Assembly: GCA_029980465.1 (NCBI GenBank)
Contig: JARYIJ010000001.1
Coordinates: 2,071,749 to 2,135,748 of the forward strand
DNA: 64,000 bases
DNA from: Pseudolabrys sp.
Lineage (GTDB): Bacteria; Pseudomonadota; Alphaproteobacteria; Rhizobiales; Xanthobacteraceae
Direction: 5' to 3'
Shown here: one piece after another, positions 9,770-18,368 of the stretch
How the letters are laid out: every line of letters begins with the position of its first letter
How positions within the stretch are numbered: the stretch's first letter is position 1
Made by a program: the position numbers and the translations under genes
The notes under the pieces: model-generated
Database searches by the model: none
Told to the model about the DNA's origin: nothing
The model's input: only the letters and a program-made list of their open reading frames with translations

Positions 9770-10588
9770 ATGGATCTGAAGCTCTCAGGCAAGACAGCGC
9801 TGGTCACCGGCGGCTCCGAAGGCATCGGCAAGGGCATCGCGCTCGCGCTCGCCAAGGAAGGCGTCGACGTCGCGATCTGCGCGCGGCGCAAGGAGCCGCT
9901 CGACGCCGCGGCGAAGGAGATCGCCGCCGCCACCGGCCGCAAGATCGTGCCGATCGCGGCCGACCTGCGTTCGGACAAGGACGCCAGGAATTTCATCGAG
10001 CAGGCCGTCAAGGCGCTCGGCCGCGCCGACATCATGATCAACAACGCCGGCTCGGCGGCCGGCGGCGTCATCGAGCATCTCACCGAGGACGACTGGGAGA
10101 AGGGTCTCCAGCTCAAGTTCATGGGCTACGTGCGCTGCCTGCGCTACGTGCTGCCGGTGATGGTCAAGCAGGGCGGCGGCCGCGTCGTCAATCTCATCGG
10201 CAACGACGGCGTCAAGCCGTCGTACTGGGAAATCTGCCCCGGCGCCGCCAACGCCGCCGGCCAGAACCTGACGGTCTCGCTCGCTGGCCAGTACGGCAAG
10301 CACAACATCTCGTTCTGCGCGGTCAATCCGGGCCCGGTGCGCACCGAGCGCTGGGCCGGCCTCGTCGACGCCATGGCGCGCGACATGAAGATCTCGCGCG
10401 AGGAGGCCGACACGTTGGCGCCATCCTCGATTCCGCTCGGCCGCATCGCCGAGGTCGACGAGGTCGCCAACCTCGTCGTCATGCTGGCGTCGCCGCTGAT
10501 GCAGATGGTCAACGGCACCATGATCGAGATCGACGGCGGCCAGGACAAGCCGCTGATGGACCGCTTCCGCGACAAGAACCGGAGCTGA
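9770..10588 (+). CDS. SDR-family protein lacking the canonical catalytic Tyr/Lys
   Basis: This 272-residue Rossmann protein has the cofactor motif TGGSEGIG (residues 13-20) and a structural NNAG near residue 87. The C-terminus (MVNGTMIEIDGGQDKP) is also typical of the family. The start at 9770 follows a weak AGGA site. At the active site, where most SDRs read YxxxK before KAA, this protein reads CPGAANAAGQNLT. Aligned on the following NLTxSLA segment, Tyr becomes Pro and Lys becomes Asn. It may use other residues, carry out a non-redox step, or be a binding protein. The preceding hydrolase and following MarR gene suggest a small catabolic unit. Confidence 0.85.
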   Translation: MDLKLSGKTALVTGGSEGIGKGIALALAKEGVDVAICARRKEPLDAAAKEIAAATGRKIVPIAADLRSDKDARNFIEQAVKALGRADIMINNAGSAAGGVIEHLTEDDWEKGLQLKFMGYVRCLRYVLPVMVKQGGGRVVNLIGNDGVKPSYWEICPGAANAAGQNLTVSLAGQYGKHNISFCAVNPGPVRTERWAGLVDAMARDMKISREEADTLAPSSIPLGRIAEVDEVANLVVMLASPLMQMVNGTMIEIDGGQDKPLMDRFRDKNRS

Positions 10589-10749
10589 TCCGTCACGAGA
10601 CATTGCCTCCGCGGCGGCCGACTGCGGAGGGCTGGCTGTTGTGGGCTTGGCCGTCGGTCTTGCGGCCGTTTTGGCCCGATAATCGTGGCGGCCCCCTTCC
10701 GCCGGCGCCCGAGACTTGCGATGATTCCCGTGCCACTGGACTCGCGTGA

Positions 10750-11214
10750 ATGTTGCGCCGCTCCAAGCTGAAAACCGTTGCCAAGACCGAGGCGTCCACC
10801 GGTCGCGGCTACGTGCTCGACGCACAGGCCGGATTCCTGATGCGGGTGGCGATGCAGCGCCACACCGCGATCTTCATGTCGCGGATGATCGAGCAACTGA
10901 CGCAAACCCAGTTCGCTGCCCTGGCGAAGCTCTACGAGGTCGGCCCCTGTTCGCAGAATCACCTGGGCCGGCTGATCTTTCTCGACGCCGCCACCATCAA
11001 GGGCGTGGTCGACCGCCTGGTTGCGCGAGGCTTCGTCAGCGCGCTCAACGATCAGAACGATCGCCGCCGCCGCGCCGTGGCGCTGACGCCGCGCGGCCGG
11101 TCCGTCACCGAGGCCGCCATGAAGGTCGCCGCCGAGATCACGGCCGAGACCCTTGCGCCGCTGAGCGAAAGCGAGCGGCGGGCTGTCGCGACGCTGCTGA
11201 CCAAGCTGTCCTGA
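10750..11214 (+). CDS. MarR-family transcriptional regulator
   Basis: The 154-residue protein has a central winged helix-turn-helix (SQNHLGRLIFLDAATIKGVV, residues about 58-77) and a basic wing (DQNDRRRRAVALTPRG), with dimerisation helices at both ends. It lies 161 bases after the SDR gene and 154 bases before an RND pump operon on the same strand. It could control either the hydrolase-SDR unit or the pump; MarR proteins commonly govern both aromatic catabolism and efflux. Confidence 0.9.
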   Translation: MLRRSKLKTVAKTEASTGRGYVLDAQAGFLMRVAMQRHTAIFMSRMIEQLTQTQFAALAKLYEVGPCSQNHLGRLIFLDAATIKGVVDRLVARGFVSALNDQNDRRRRAVALTPRGRSVTEAAMKVAAEITAETLAPLSESERRAVATLLTKLS

Positions 11215-11368
11215 TTCTCGTTTCCGCCTGAATGCGAAAGTTTTGTGAAATTTTGCGGTCGTCCTTTGGCTCTGGCTGCGGAACTGGCGACCGACTAGTG
11301 TTGCTGTTGCGGACAGGATAGGGGCCCGGTCCGCACCGCCGGTCGGGGTCCCCGTTCGAGGTTGTTAC

Positions 11369-12529
11369 ATGCGTTTGATCGTGCGCGGATCGCTGGTCGG
11401 CATCGCCGCGGCGCTGCTCGCCGCCTGCGGCCAGGGCAACCAATACGTCGCGCCGCCTCCGGCCAAGGTCGTCGTGGCGACGCCGGTCGAGAAGCCGGTC
11501 ACCCGGTATCTCGAGACGACGGGCAACATGGCAGCCGTGAATTCGGCCGATCTCGTCGCGCGCGTGCCCGGCTTCGTCGAGACGATCAACTATGCCGACG
11601 GCGACTTCGTCAAGAAAGGCGCGCTGCTGTTCACGATCGAGCCGGAATCCTACAAGATCAAGCTCGATCAGGCGAAGGCCGCCGAAGATGGCGCGCAGGC
11701 CACGCTCAACAACGCAAAGCCGGCTTTCGAGCGTCAGAAGAGCCTGCTGGCAACGCAAAGCACGACGCAGGCGAACTACGATTCGGCGCTGGCCACTTTG
11801 ATGTCGGCGCAGTCCGGCCTCGATCAGGCCAAGGCCAATACCCAGCTTGCGCAGATCAACTACGACTACACCCAGGTGAAGGCGCCGTTCGACGGCATCG
11901 TATCGGCGCGCCAGGTGTCGGTCGGCGAATATGTCGGCGGCACCGCGACGCCGACGGTGCTCGCGACCATCGTGCAGAACGATCCGATCTACGTGAACTT
12001 CACCGTCAGCGAGCAGGACGTGCTGCACATCCGCGCCGAGATCGCCAAGCTCGGCCTGACGCGCGAAGACCTCAGGAAGGTTCCGGTCGAGATCGGCTTG
12101 CAGACCGAGACCGGCTATCCGCACCGCGGAATGCTCGACTACGCGGCTCCGACCGTCAGCGCCACGACCGGCACGCTCGCCGCCCGTGGCATCATCGACA
12201 ACCCGCAGCGGCTGCTGCTGCCCGGCTATTTCGTGCGGGTGCGCATTCCGCTTGAGAAGAACGACAAGGCGCTATGGGTGCCGGACGTCGCGCTAGGCGC
12301 CGACCAGGGCGGCGCCTACGTGCTCGTCGTCAACAAGGACGACGTCGTGGAGCAGCGCAAGGTCGAAACCGGGCCGCTCGAGGGCACGATGCGCGTGATC
12401 GAGAAGGGCCTTTCGGCGGGCGACCGGGTGATCGTCAGCGGCCTGCTGCAGGCCGTGCCCGGCCACAAGGTCAGTCCGCAGACACAGGCAGAAGCAAAGA
12501 CGGACAGTACGCCAGCGCCGGCGAAATAA
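11369..12529 (+). CDS. RND efflux periplasmic adaptor (AcrA/MexA family), lipoprotein
   Basis: This 386-residue membrane-fusion protein starts MRLIVRGSLVGIAAALLAAC, with a lipobox LAAC placing the lipidated Cys at residue 20. A barrel-sandwich/lipoyl half (GDFVKKGALLFTIEP) is followed by an alpha-hairpin rich in Ala and Gln, the second lipoyl half (VKAPFDGIVSARQV) and the beta-barrel domains. It precedes the RND transporter gene by 20 bases. No outer-membrane channel gene is adjacent, so the pump would borrow one, possibly the OprM-like factor at 35455-36951. Confidence 0.93.
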   Translation: MRLIVRGSLVGIAAALLAACGQGNQYVAPPPAKVVVATPVEKPVTRYLETTGNMAAVNSADLVARVPGFVETINYADGDFVKKGALLFTIEPESYKIKLDQAKAAEDGAQATLNNAKPAFERQKSLLATQSTTQANYDSALATLMSAQSGLDQAKANTQLAQINYDYTQVKAPFDGIVSARQVSVGEYVGGTATPTVLATIVQNDPIYVNFTVSEQDVLHIRAEIAKLGLTREDLRKVPVEIGLQTETGYPHRGMLDYAAPTVSATTGTLAARGIIDNPQRLLLPGYFVRVRIPLEKNDKALWVPDVALGADQGGAYVLVVNKDDVVEQRKVETGPLEGTMRVIEKGLSAGDRVIVSGLLQAVPGHKVSPQTQAEAKTDSTPAPAK

Positions 12530-12549
12530 CCGCGCCGAAGGACCATGCA

Positions 12550-15500
12550 ATGATCTCGAAATTCTTTATCGAGCGGCCGGTTCTCGCCAACGTTCTCGCG
12601 ATCCTGATGATCGTCGTCGGCCTCGTCGCGCTGGTCCGCCTGCCGGTCGCGCAATATCCCGACATCGTGCCGCCGACCGTGCAGGTGACGACGCGCTATC
12701 CGGGCGCCAGCGCCCGCACCGTGATCGACACCGTGGCCCTGCCGATCGAGCAGCAGGTCAACGGCGTCGAGAACATGATCTACATGCAGTCCTACGCCAG
12801 CGCCGACGGCAGCTATTCGCTGACCGTCACATTCAACATCGGCACCGACCTCAACTACGCGCAGGTGCTGGTGCAGAACCGCGTCTCGGCGGCGCTGTCG
12901 CAGCTGCCGTCGGCGGTGCAGGTCCAGGGCGTCACCGTCCAGAAGAAGTCGACGTCGATCCTGCAGATCGTCACGTTGACGTCGCCAGACCAGCGCTACG
13001 ACAGCCTCTACCTCAGCAACTACGCCAACATCCGCCTCAAGGACGAGATTTCGCGCCTGCCGGGCGTCGGCAGCGTCACGGTGTTCGGCGCCGGCCAGTA
13101 TTCGATGCGCATCTGGCTCGATCCGAGCCAGATGCGCTCGCGCGGTCTGACCACGCAGGATGTCGTCCAGGCGCTGCAGCAGCAGAGTGCGCAGGTGACG
13201 GCCGGCCAGCTCGGCGCGCCGCCCGCGCCGGAGGGGCAGGCGTTCCAGTACACGCTCAACGTGCTCGGCCGCTTCGATAGCCCCGAGCAGTTCGCCAACG
13301 TTATCGTCAAGACCGGTAGCGACGGCGGCATCACCCGCGTGCGCGACATCGGCCGGGTCGAGCTCGGCGCCCAGACCTACGGCCAGATCTTCAAGCAGGA
13401 CGGCGTCCCCGCCGCCGGCATGGCGGTCTTCCTCGCGCCCGGCGCCAATGCGCTCAACGTCGCCGGCGAAGTCGAGACCAGGATGAAATCGCTGTCGCGC
13501 GAGTTCCCGCAGGGCATGGTCTACGGCGTGCCGTTCGACACCACGGTGTTCGTCACGGAGTCGATCCACGAGGTCTACAAGACGCTGATCGAGGCCGGAG
13601 TTCTCGTTCTCATCGTCATCATGGTCTTCCTGCAGGACTGGCGCGCCATGCTGGTGCCGGCGACGACGGTGCCGGTGACCATCATCGGCGCCTTCGCCGC
13701 GATGGATGCGATGGGCTTCAGCATCAACCTGTCGACCCTGTTCGCCATCGTGCTGGCCATCGGCATCGTCGTCGACGACGCCATTGTCGTGGTGGAGGGA
13801 GCCGCCCACAACATCGAGAAGGGAATGAGTGGCCACGACGCCGCGATCCGCGCCATGCAGCAACTGCTTGGCCCGATCATCGGCATCACGTTGGTGCTGA
13901 TGTCGGTGTTCCTGCCGGCCGCGTTCCTGCCGGGGCTCACCGGCCGCATGTATGCGCAGTTCGCGCTGGTGATCGCCGCGACCGCGGTGCTGAGCGCCAT
14001 CAACGCCGTGACGCTGAAGCCGACGCAGAGCGCGATGTGGCTGCGCCGCCCGGTGCCGCCCGAGCAACGCAACGTGTTCTACCGCGGCTTCAATGCCGTC
14101 TATAACCGCGGCGAAAATGCCTATACGCGGCTGATCACCCGCATGGCCGCGCATAGCGGCGTCATGGTGATCGTCGCGCTCGTCATCACGGCGGCGGCTA
14201 TTTACGGCTTCACCCGCATCGCCACGGGCTTCCTGCCGATCGAGGACCAGGGCTACATGCTGGCCAGCGTGCAGCTGCCTGACGGCGCCTCGCTCGAACG
14301 GACGCAGAAGGCGCTCGATCAGGTCCAGGCCATCGCCAGCAAGACTCCCGGCGTCCAGCAGGTGGTCACCATCGCCGGCATCTCGGTGCTCGACAGCAAC
14401 GCGTCGATGGCCAACGCCGGCGTCGCCTACATCGTTCTCAAGCCGTGGAGCGAGCGCGGCAAGGCGGAGGGCTTGTTGCCGCTCTATCTCGGGCTCAACA
14501 AGGCGATGGCGGCCGTCACCGACGCCCGCATTCTTGTCGTGCCGCCGCCGCCGATCCAGGGCGTCGGCAACGCCGCCGGTGTCACCATGCAGGTCGAGCT
14601 GCGCGACGGCAGCTTCGATCTCGGCAAGCTGCAGGCCGTCATACACGCGGTCGAGGACAACGCCGCGTCGCAGTCGAGCATCCAGCGCGTGCTGACGACC
14701 TTCCGCGCCACCGTGCCGCAATACACGATCTCGGTCGATCGCACCAAGGCGCAGAACCTGCACGTCGACGTCAGCCAGGTGTTCCAGACGCTGAGCGGCT
14801 ATCTCGGCTCGGCCTATGTCGATCAGTTCACCAAGTTTGGCCGTACCTTCCAGATCTACGTGCAGGCCGACTCCAAGTACCGGCTGCGGCTCAACGACAT
14901 CGACAACCTGACGGTGCGCAACCAGAACGGCGACATCGTCCCGATCGGCACGCTGATCGACATCAAGCCGACGGTCGGCTCGTCGCTCATCAGCATGTAT
15001 AATCTTTATCCGTCGGCGACCGTCACCGTGATTCCACAGGCCGGCGTGTCGACCGGCCAGACCATGGCATTGCTCGACCAGCTCAACGCCAAGACGCTGC
15101 CGCCCGGCACCGGCGCCGAATACACGGCCATGTCGTATCAGGAGAAGATCGTCGGCAACCAGATGTTCATGGTGTTCGGCCTCGCGCTGCTGCTCGTCTA
15201 TCTCGTGCTGGCCGGGCAGTACGAGAGCTGGATCGCGCCGGTCTCGATCATTCTCGCGGTGCCGCTGTCGCTGCTCGGCCCGGTCTCGCTGTTGACGGCG
15301 CTGCACATCGACAACAATCTCTATGTGCAGATCGGCCTGGTACTGCTGATCGCCCTGTCGGCCAAGAACGCCATCCTGATCGTCGAGGTGGCGCGCGAAT
15401 TGCGGGCCGAGGGCAAGGACATCGTCGAGTCGGCCATCGAGGCGGCGCGTGCCCGCTTCCGGCCGATCCTGATGACGTCGTTCGCCTTCATCCTCGGCGT

Positions 15501-15696
15501 GCTGCCGCTGGTGCTGGCGACCGGCGCCGGCGCCAGCGCGCGCAAGTCGATCGGCATCACGGTGTTCACCGGCATGCTGGCGTCGACCTGCCTCGCGGTG
15601 CTGTTCGTGCCGTCGTTCTTCGTGGTGATGCAGCGCTTCGAGGAATGGCGCAAGGCGCGCAAGAAGCCCGCCACCGCCGCAGCGGCCGACGTTTAG
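12550..15696 (+). CDS. RND multidrug efflux transporter (AcrB/HAE1 family)
   Basis: The 1048-residue inner-membrane pump starts MISKFFIERPVLANVLAILM; the open frame extends upstream but this start matches the family exactly. It shows the normal pattern of one N-terminal span, a large periplasmic loop, six spans, a second loop and five spans. The proton-relay Asp pair is present in GIVVDDAIVVVEG (TM4). The substrate-binding and docking loops are complete and the length is typical. It exports amphiphilic compounds together with the adaptor gene just upstream. Confidence 0.95.
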   Translation: MISKFFIERPVLANVLAILMIVVGLVALVRLPVAQYPDIVPPTVQVTTRYPGASARTVIDTVALPIEQQVNGVENMIYMQSYASADGSYSLTVTFNIGTDLNYAQVLVQNRVSAALSQLPSAVQVQGVTVQKKSTSILQIVTLTSPDQRYDSLYLSNYANIRLKDEISRLPGVGSVTVFGAGQYSMRIWLDPSQMRSRGLTTQDVVQALQQQSAQVTAGQLGAPPAPEGQAFQYTLNVLGRFDSPEQFANVIVKTGSDGGITRVRDIGRVELGAQTYGQIFKQDGVPAAGMAVFLAPGANALNVAGEVETRMKSLSREFPQGMVYGVPFDTTVFVTESIHEVYKTLIEAGVLVLIVIMVFLQDWRAMLVPATTVPVTIIGAFAAMDAMGFSINLSTLFAIVLAIGIVVDDAIVVVEGAAHNIEKGMSGHDAAIRAMQQLLGPIIGITLVLMSVFLPAAFLPGLTGRMYAQFALVIAATAVLSAINAVTLKPTQSAMWLRRPVPPEQRNVFYRGFNAVYNRGENAYTRLITRMAAHSGVMVIVALVITAAAIYGFTRIATGFLPIEDQGYMLASVQLPDGASLERTQKALDQVQAIASKTPGVQQVVTIAGISVLDSNASMANAGVAYIVLKPWSERGKAEGLLPLYLGLNKAMAAVTDARILVVPPPPIQGVGNAAGVTMQVELRDGSFDLGKLQAVIHAVEDNAASQSSIQRVLTTFRATVPQYTISVDRTKAQNLHVDVSQVFQTLSGYLGSAYVDQFTKFGRTFQIYVQADSKYRLRLNDIDNLTVRNQNGDIVPIGTLIDIKPTVGSSLISMYNLYPSATVTVIPQAGVSTGQTMALLDQLNAKTLPPGTGAEYTAMSYQEKIVGNQMFMVFGLALLLVYLVLAGQYESWIAPVSIILAVPLSLLGPVSLLTALHIDNNLYVQIGLVLLIALSAKNAILIVEVARELRAEGKDIVESAIEAARARFRPILMTSFAFILGVLPLVLATGAGASARKSIGITVFTGMLASTCLAVLFVPSFFVVMQRFEEWRKARKKPATAAAADV

Positions 15697-15809
15697 CGGC
15701 GGTCGCAATCTCCGCGGCGTCAAGCCCGGCGATGACAGTCAGAGAACGGTTCGCGGCCCCGCCTCATCCTGAGGCGCTAGGCCGGAAATGATTCCAGGTT
15801 TTGAAGCTC

Positions 15810-15910
15810 GTGTCCCGGGCGCAGCGCAGCGCGTTAGCGGTGCGCTGCAGACCCGGGACCCCGGTGTTTCTTCGCGGGTCAACCGGGGTCCCGGCTCTGC
15901 GGTGCATCTC
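15810..15910. repeat. Intergenic palindromic repeat, family B (partial copy)
   Basis: It begins GTGTCCCGGGCGCAGCGCAG and contains an inner inverted pair CCGGGACCCCGGT / ACCGGGGTCCCGG. The matching outer arm is missing. The flank just before it (from about 15783) is also shared, inverted, with the copy at 42384-42515, so the repeat unit is longer than the palindrome itself. Confidence 0.8.
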
Positions 15911-15941
15911 GCTGAGGGCGACGGCGCTCCACATTCCAGGC

Positions 15942-16093
15942 GTCATGCCCGGGCTTGACCCGGGCATCCATGAGGCCTCGCTTCACCGAAGGACTTACGT
16001 AAGGCTGTATTCGCCTTGCCGCTTCATGGATTGCCGGATCAAGTTTACGACCGGGCCGCGCTTCCGCGTGGACCCGGTTGCCCGGCAATGACG
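15942..16093. repeat. Intergenic palindromic repeat, family C
   Basis: The left part, GTCATGCCCGGGCTTGACCC with its own hairpin, pairs with the right part ending TTGCCCGGCAATGAC. It shares the GTCATGCCCG and GGGCATCCA core with the copy at 48226-48313. The internal spacer differs between the two. Confidence 0.7.
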
Positions 16094-16150
16094 GCGGAGG
16101 GCAAGGCGAAGCCCTGTATCCCATCCTGCATTTTCGCATAATGCGCCATC

Positions 16151-16178
16151 TTGACAATATTCCTACAAGGACTATAGT
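16151..16178 (+). promoter_or_regulatory. Near-consensus sigma-70-type promoter
   Basis: TTGACA (16151-16156) and TATAGT (16173-16178) are separated by 16 bases of AT-rich spacer, within otherwise GC-rich DNA. Transcription would start near 16185 and run rightward into the structured segment. No convincing coding frame follows, so a non-coding transcript is possible. Confidence 0.55.
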
Positions 16179-16184
16179 CACACA

Positions 16185-16620
16185 GTCTGGTCCGTCGAAG
16201 GGCGTCATCTAGAGGCGTGCTGATGGCGGGACCGGATGCGGTGCCTGCGGGTGGGTTTCGCAAGCCCATCCCCGGGAGGCCCGGGACCCCGCCCGACGGG
16301 CATGACGACCCGTCCGCAGGGAGCCTGCTTAAGCCGGACTCCGGTTGGGTCTCGGCGAAGCGCGGCCCTGGGTCTGCGGACAGGCTGCGGCCGTCCGCGA
16401 AGCCGCGAGGGAGCGCCGGACGGCGCGAGCCTCTTCGCCAGAGGCTCTCCGCATCGCAAGGTGCGGAAACCAAGACGTTGCGCCGCCCGGCGCTCCGTCC
16501 CCTTCGGCTTGAGACGGAGGGAGGAAGATGGAAGGACGACGCCCCCGCGTCGCTAACAACAGGGGCTGCGGAGCGTTGGCTGTGTGGGCTGTTTGAAAAT
16601 CGAAGCGCGCGCCTGCCTCA
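16185..16620 (+). other. GC-rich structured segment, candidate non-coding transcript
   Basis: It follows the promoter-like site and holds several strong hairpins, for example GGGTTTCGCAAGCCC and an inverted pair GAGCGCCGGACGGCGC (about 16412-16427) with GCGCCGCCCGGCGCTC (about 16481-16496). A 138-codon frame starting at 16217 is biased to Pro, Arg and Gly, matches no family I know, and is more likely fortuitous. It may be either a dispersed repeat or a structured RNA gene. Confidence 0.4.
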
Positions 16621-16622
16621 AT

Positions 16623-16716
16623 CCTCATGGTGAGGAGCGCCGTCAGGCGCGTCTCGAACCATGAGGCCACATCCTTCGAGACGCGCTCGTTACACTCGCG
16701 CTCCTCAGGATGAGGA
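16623..16716. repeat. Double palindromic repeat, family D
   Basis: Two hairpins lie in tandem: CCTCATGGT (16623-16631) pairs with ACCATGAGG (16658-16666), and CATCCT (16670-16675) pairs with AGGATG (16707-16712). The sequence type (GTCTCGAACCATGAGG and CATCCTTCGAGACG) is one I recognise as abundant in Bradyrhizobium-like genomes. Confidence 0.8.
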
Positions 16717-16790
16717 GCAACTCCGCGGAACGAGCGAAGTGTGTGCCAATGCTTTCCAATGTGCTCAATGACAGCGGAGGATTAAAGAGA

Positions 16791-18302
16791 TCACTCGCCG
16801 GCCGCCGCATAGAACGCCTTGGCGTCGGTGGTGAAGGCCTGCCGCGAGCCCGGCGTAAAATAGAACATGTGGCCGCCGCGATAGAGCTTGAGCGTGACGC
16901 GGTTTGGCGAGCCGGGCGGCGGCAGGTGATCGACGACGTAGCGGCTCACCGCATAGGGCGTGACGAGGTCGCTGGTGCCGTGCGCGATCAACATGCGAAA
17001 GCCGGGATTGAGCGCGGAAAACTCGCGGATGTCGTCGACCACGCTGGCGCGGCCCTGGCTGCCGCCGGCGCCTTTCCAGTCCCACTTGTGCGCGATGTCG
17101 CTCGCGAGGAGTTCGTAGGTCATGTCGCACGCGAAGCCAAGCTCGGTGCGCGCGTAGCTGACGAACAGGCCGCCGAGCGCTCGGGTGAAGCCGTCGAGCA
17201 CCGGGTCGTCGTTATGGGCGTTGCCCGATTCGGGATAAGGGTCGGGCACGGCGAAATTGACGTCATAGGGGCTGACGACCTTGTCGTCGCGCAGGTGCTT
17301 CACATAGGCGTCGCGAATGAAGCCGCGGTTGCGCGTCACGACGTCGGCCGGCAATCCGGTCATCGCCGCGACCTTGCCGTAGAACGCCGCCGCCGCGGCG
17401 CCTTGCGGCGGCGGCCCGGCCAGCGTGGTTAGATAATCGGTCAGCGCGAAATGTTCGGCGGCGGCCAGCGCCTGCGGCGTATAGGCGTGCTTGCGCTCGA
17501 GCTCGGCGGCGGCGAGCGAGGGCAGCTGCAGGGCCGCGCCGAGCGCGAAGCGGCTGGCGCCGAATTCGAGGCCGCCCTCGAGCAGCGGCGACATCGCGAC
17601 GATGCCGGACGCGACGATGCCCTGATCGTGCTGCAGCGACCGCGCCACCTCGACGGCGCGGAAGCCGCCGTAGCTTTCGCCGAGCAGGTATTTCGGCGAC
17701 GGCATGCGGTTGTACTTGGCGGTGTAGAGCGCGATCACCTTGGCGAAGAGCTGGGCGTCGGCGCGCACGCTGTAGAAGTTGTGCGCGTCGTCGGGCTTCG
17801 CCGTGCGGCTCCAGCCGGTGCCGATCGGATCGATGAAGACGAGATCGGTGAAGGCGAGCCAGGTGTCGGGGTTGTCGACCAGCCGCGCGTCGGCGCCGTT
17901 ATAGTGGCCGTCGCCGAAATTAGCGACGCGCGGACCGGCCATGCCGATATGCAGGTAAGCCGACGCGGCGCCTGGCCCGCCGTTGAAGGCGAAGGTGATG
18001 GGACGCTTGCCGCCATCCTCGTTCCTCGCCGTATAGGACGTATAGAAAATCTTGGCGATGCGTTGGCCGTTTTGGCCGAAGATGTCGAGCGTGCCGGCGG
18101 TCGCCGTGTAGGCGAGCGTGCCGCCGCCGCGCAAAGCGATGGTGTGCTCGGTGGTGGAATCGCCCGGCAGCAGGCCGAGCACGCTGCCGGTCTCGTGCTG
18201 CGGCGCGTCCTTCGGCGGCGGCGCATCCTTTTGCTGCGCGGCGGCCGGCGCAACGAAAGCCAGCAGGCCAAGCAAAACGGCGGCGAATAATCGGCTGTGC
18301 AT
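16791..18302 (-). CDS. Serine carboxypeptidase, S10 family, secreted
   Basis: The 503-residue protein has a Sec signal peptide (MHSRLFAAVLLGLLAFVAPA, cleavage near AAA-QQ). The S10 triad is visible: Ser210 in GESYGG, Asp445 in HGTSDLVTP and His478 in GGHMFYF. The oxyanion segment FNGGPGAAS is at 107-115. It should remove C-terminal residues from peptides in the periplasm or outside the cell. It is transcribed alone, convergent with the repeat block and separated from the next upstream gene by 66 bases. Confidence 0.93.
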   Translation of the reverse strand: MHSRLFAAVLLGLLAFVAPAAAQQKDAPPPKDAPQHETGSVLGLLPGDSTTEHTIALRGGGTLAYTATAGTLDIFGQNGQRIAKIFYTSYTARNEDGGKRPITFAFNGGPGAASAYLHIGMAGPRVANFGDGHYNGADARLVDNPDTWLAFTDLVFIDPIGTGWSRTAKPDDAHNFYSVRADAQLFAKVIALYTAKYNRMPSPKYLLGESYGGFRAVEVARSLQHDQGIVASGIVAMSPLLEGGLEFGASRFALGAALQLPSLAAAELERKHAYTPQALAAAEHFALTDYLTTLAGPPPQGAAAAAFYGKVAAMTGLPADVVTRNRGFIRDAYVKHLRDDKVVSPYDVNFAVPDPYPESGNAHNDDPVLDGFTRALGGLFVSYARTELGFACDMTYELLASDIAHKWDWKGAGGSQGRASVVDDIREFSALNPGFRMLIAHGTSDLVTPYAVSRYVVDHLPPPGSPNRVTLKLYRGGHMFYFTPGSRQAFTTDAKAFYAAAGE

Positions 18303-18368
18303 ATGGATCAGGATGCCCGGGAAATTGCCGCGAAAATGCGGCGCGGCACGTCAACGCCCGGTCTCACG

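Larger units (their letters stand above)
15697..16790. other. Gene-poor repeat-rich intergenic block
   Basis: About 1.1 kb separates the RND gene from the convergent S10 peptidase gene. No open frame in it has convincing coding character. It is built from several palindromic repeat families (15810-15910, 15942-16093, 16623-16716), a GC-rich structured segment and a near-consensus promoter, listed separately. It looks like a landing zone for repeats. Confidence 0.7.

Noticed and set aside
8821..10122. 433-codon frame antisense to the hydrolase and SDR genes
   Set aside because: No motifs, and both forward genes are well supported.
12316..15723. 1135-codon open frame antisense to the RND transporter gene
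   Set aside because: Its product is a His/Arg/Asp-rich shadow with no family features; the opposite strand encodes a complete AcrB-type pump.
16217..16633. 138-codon frame in the repeat block
   Set aside because: Pro/Arg/Gly bias from hairpin DNA and overlap with repeat-like sequence; kept only as a candidate structured region.
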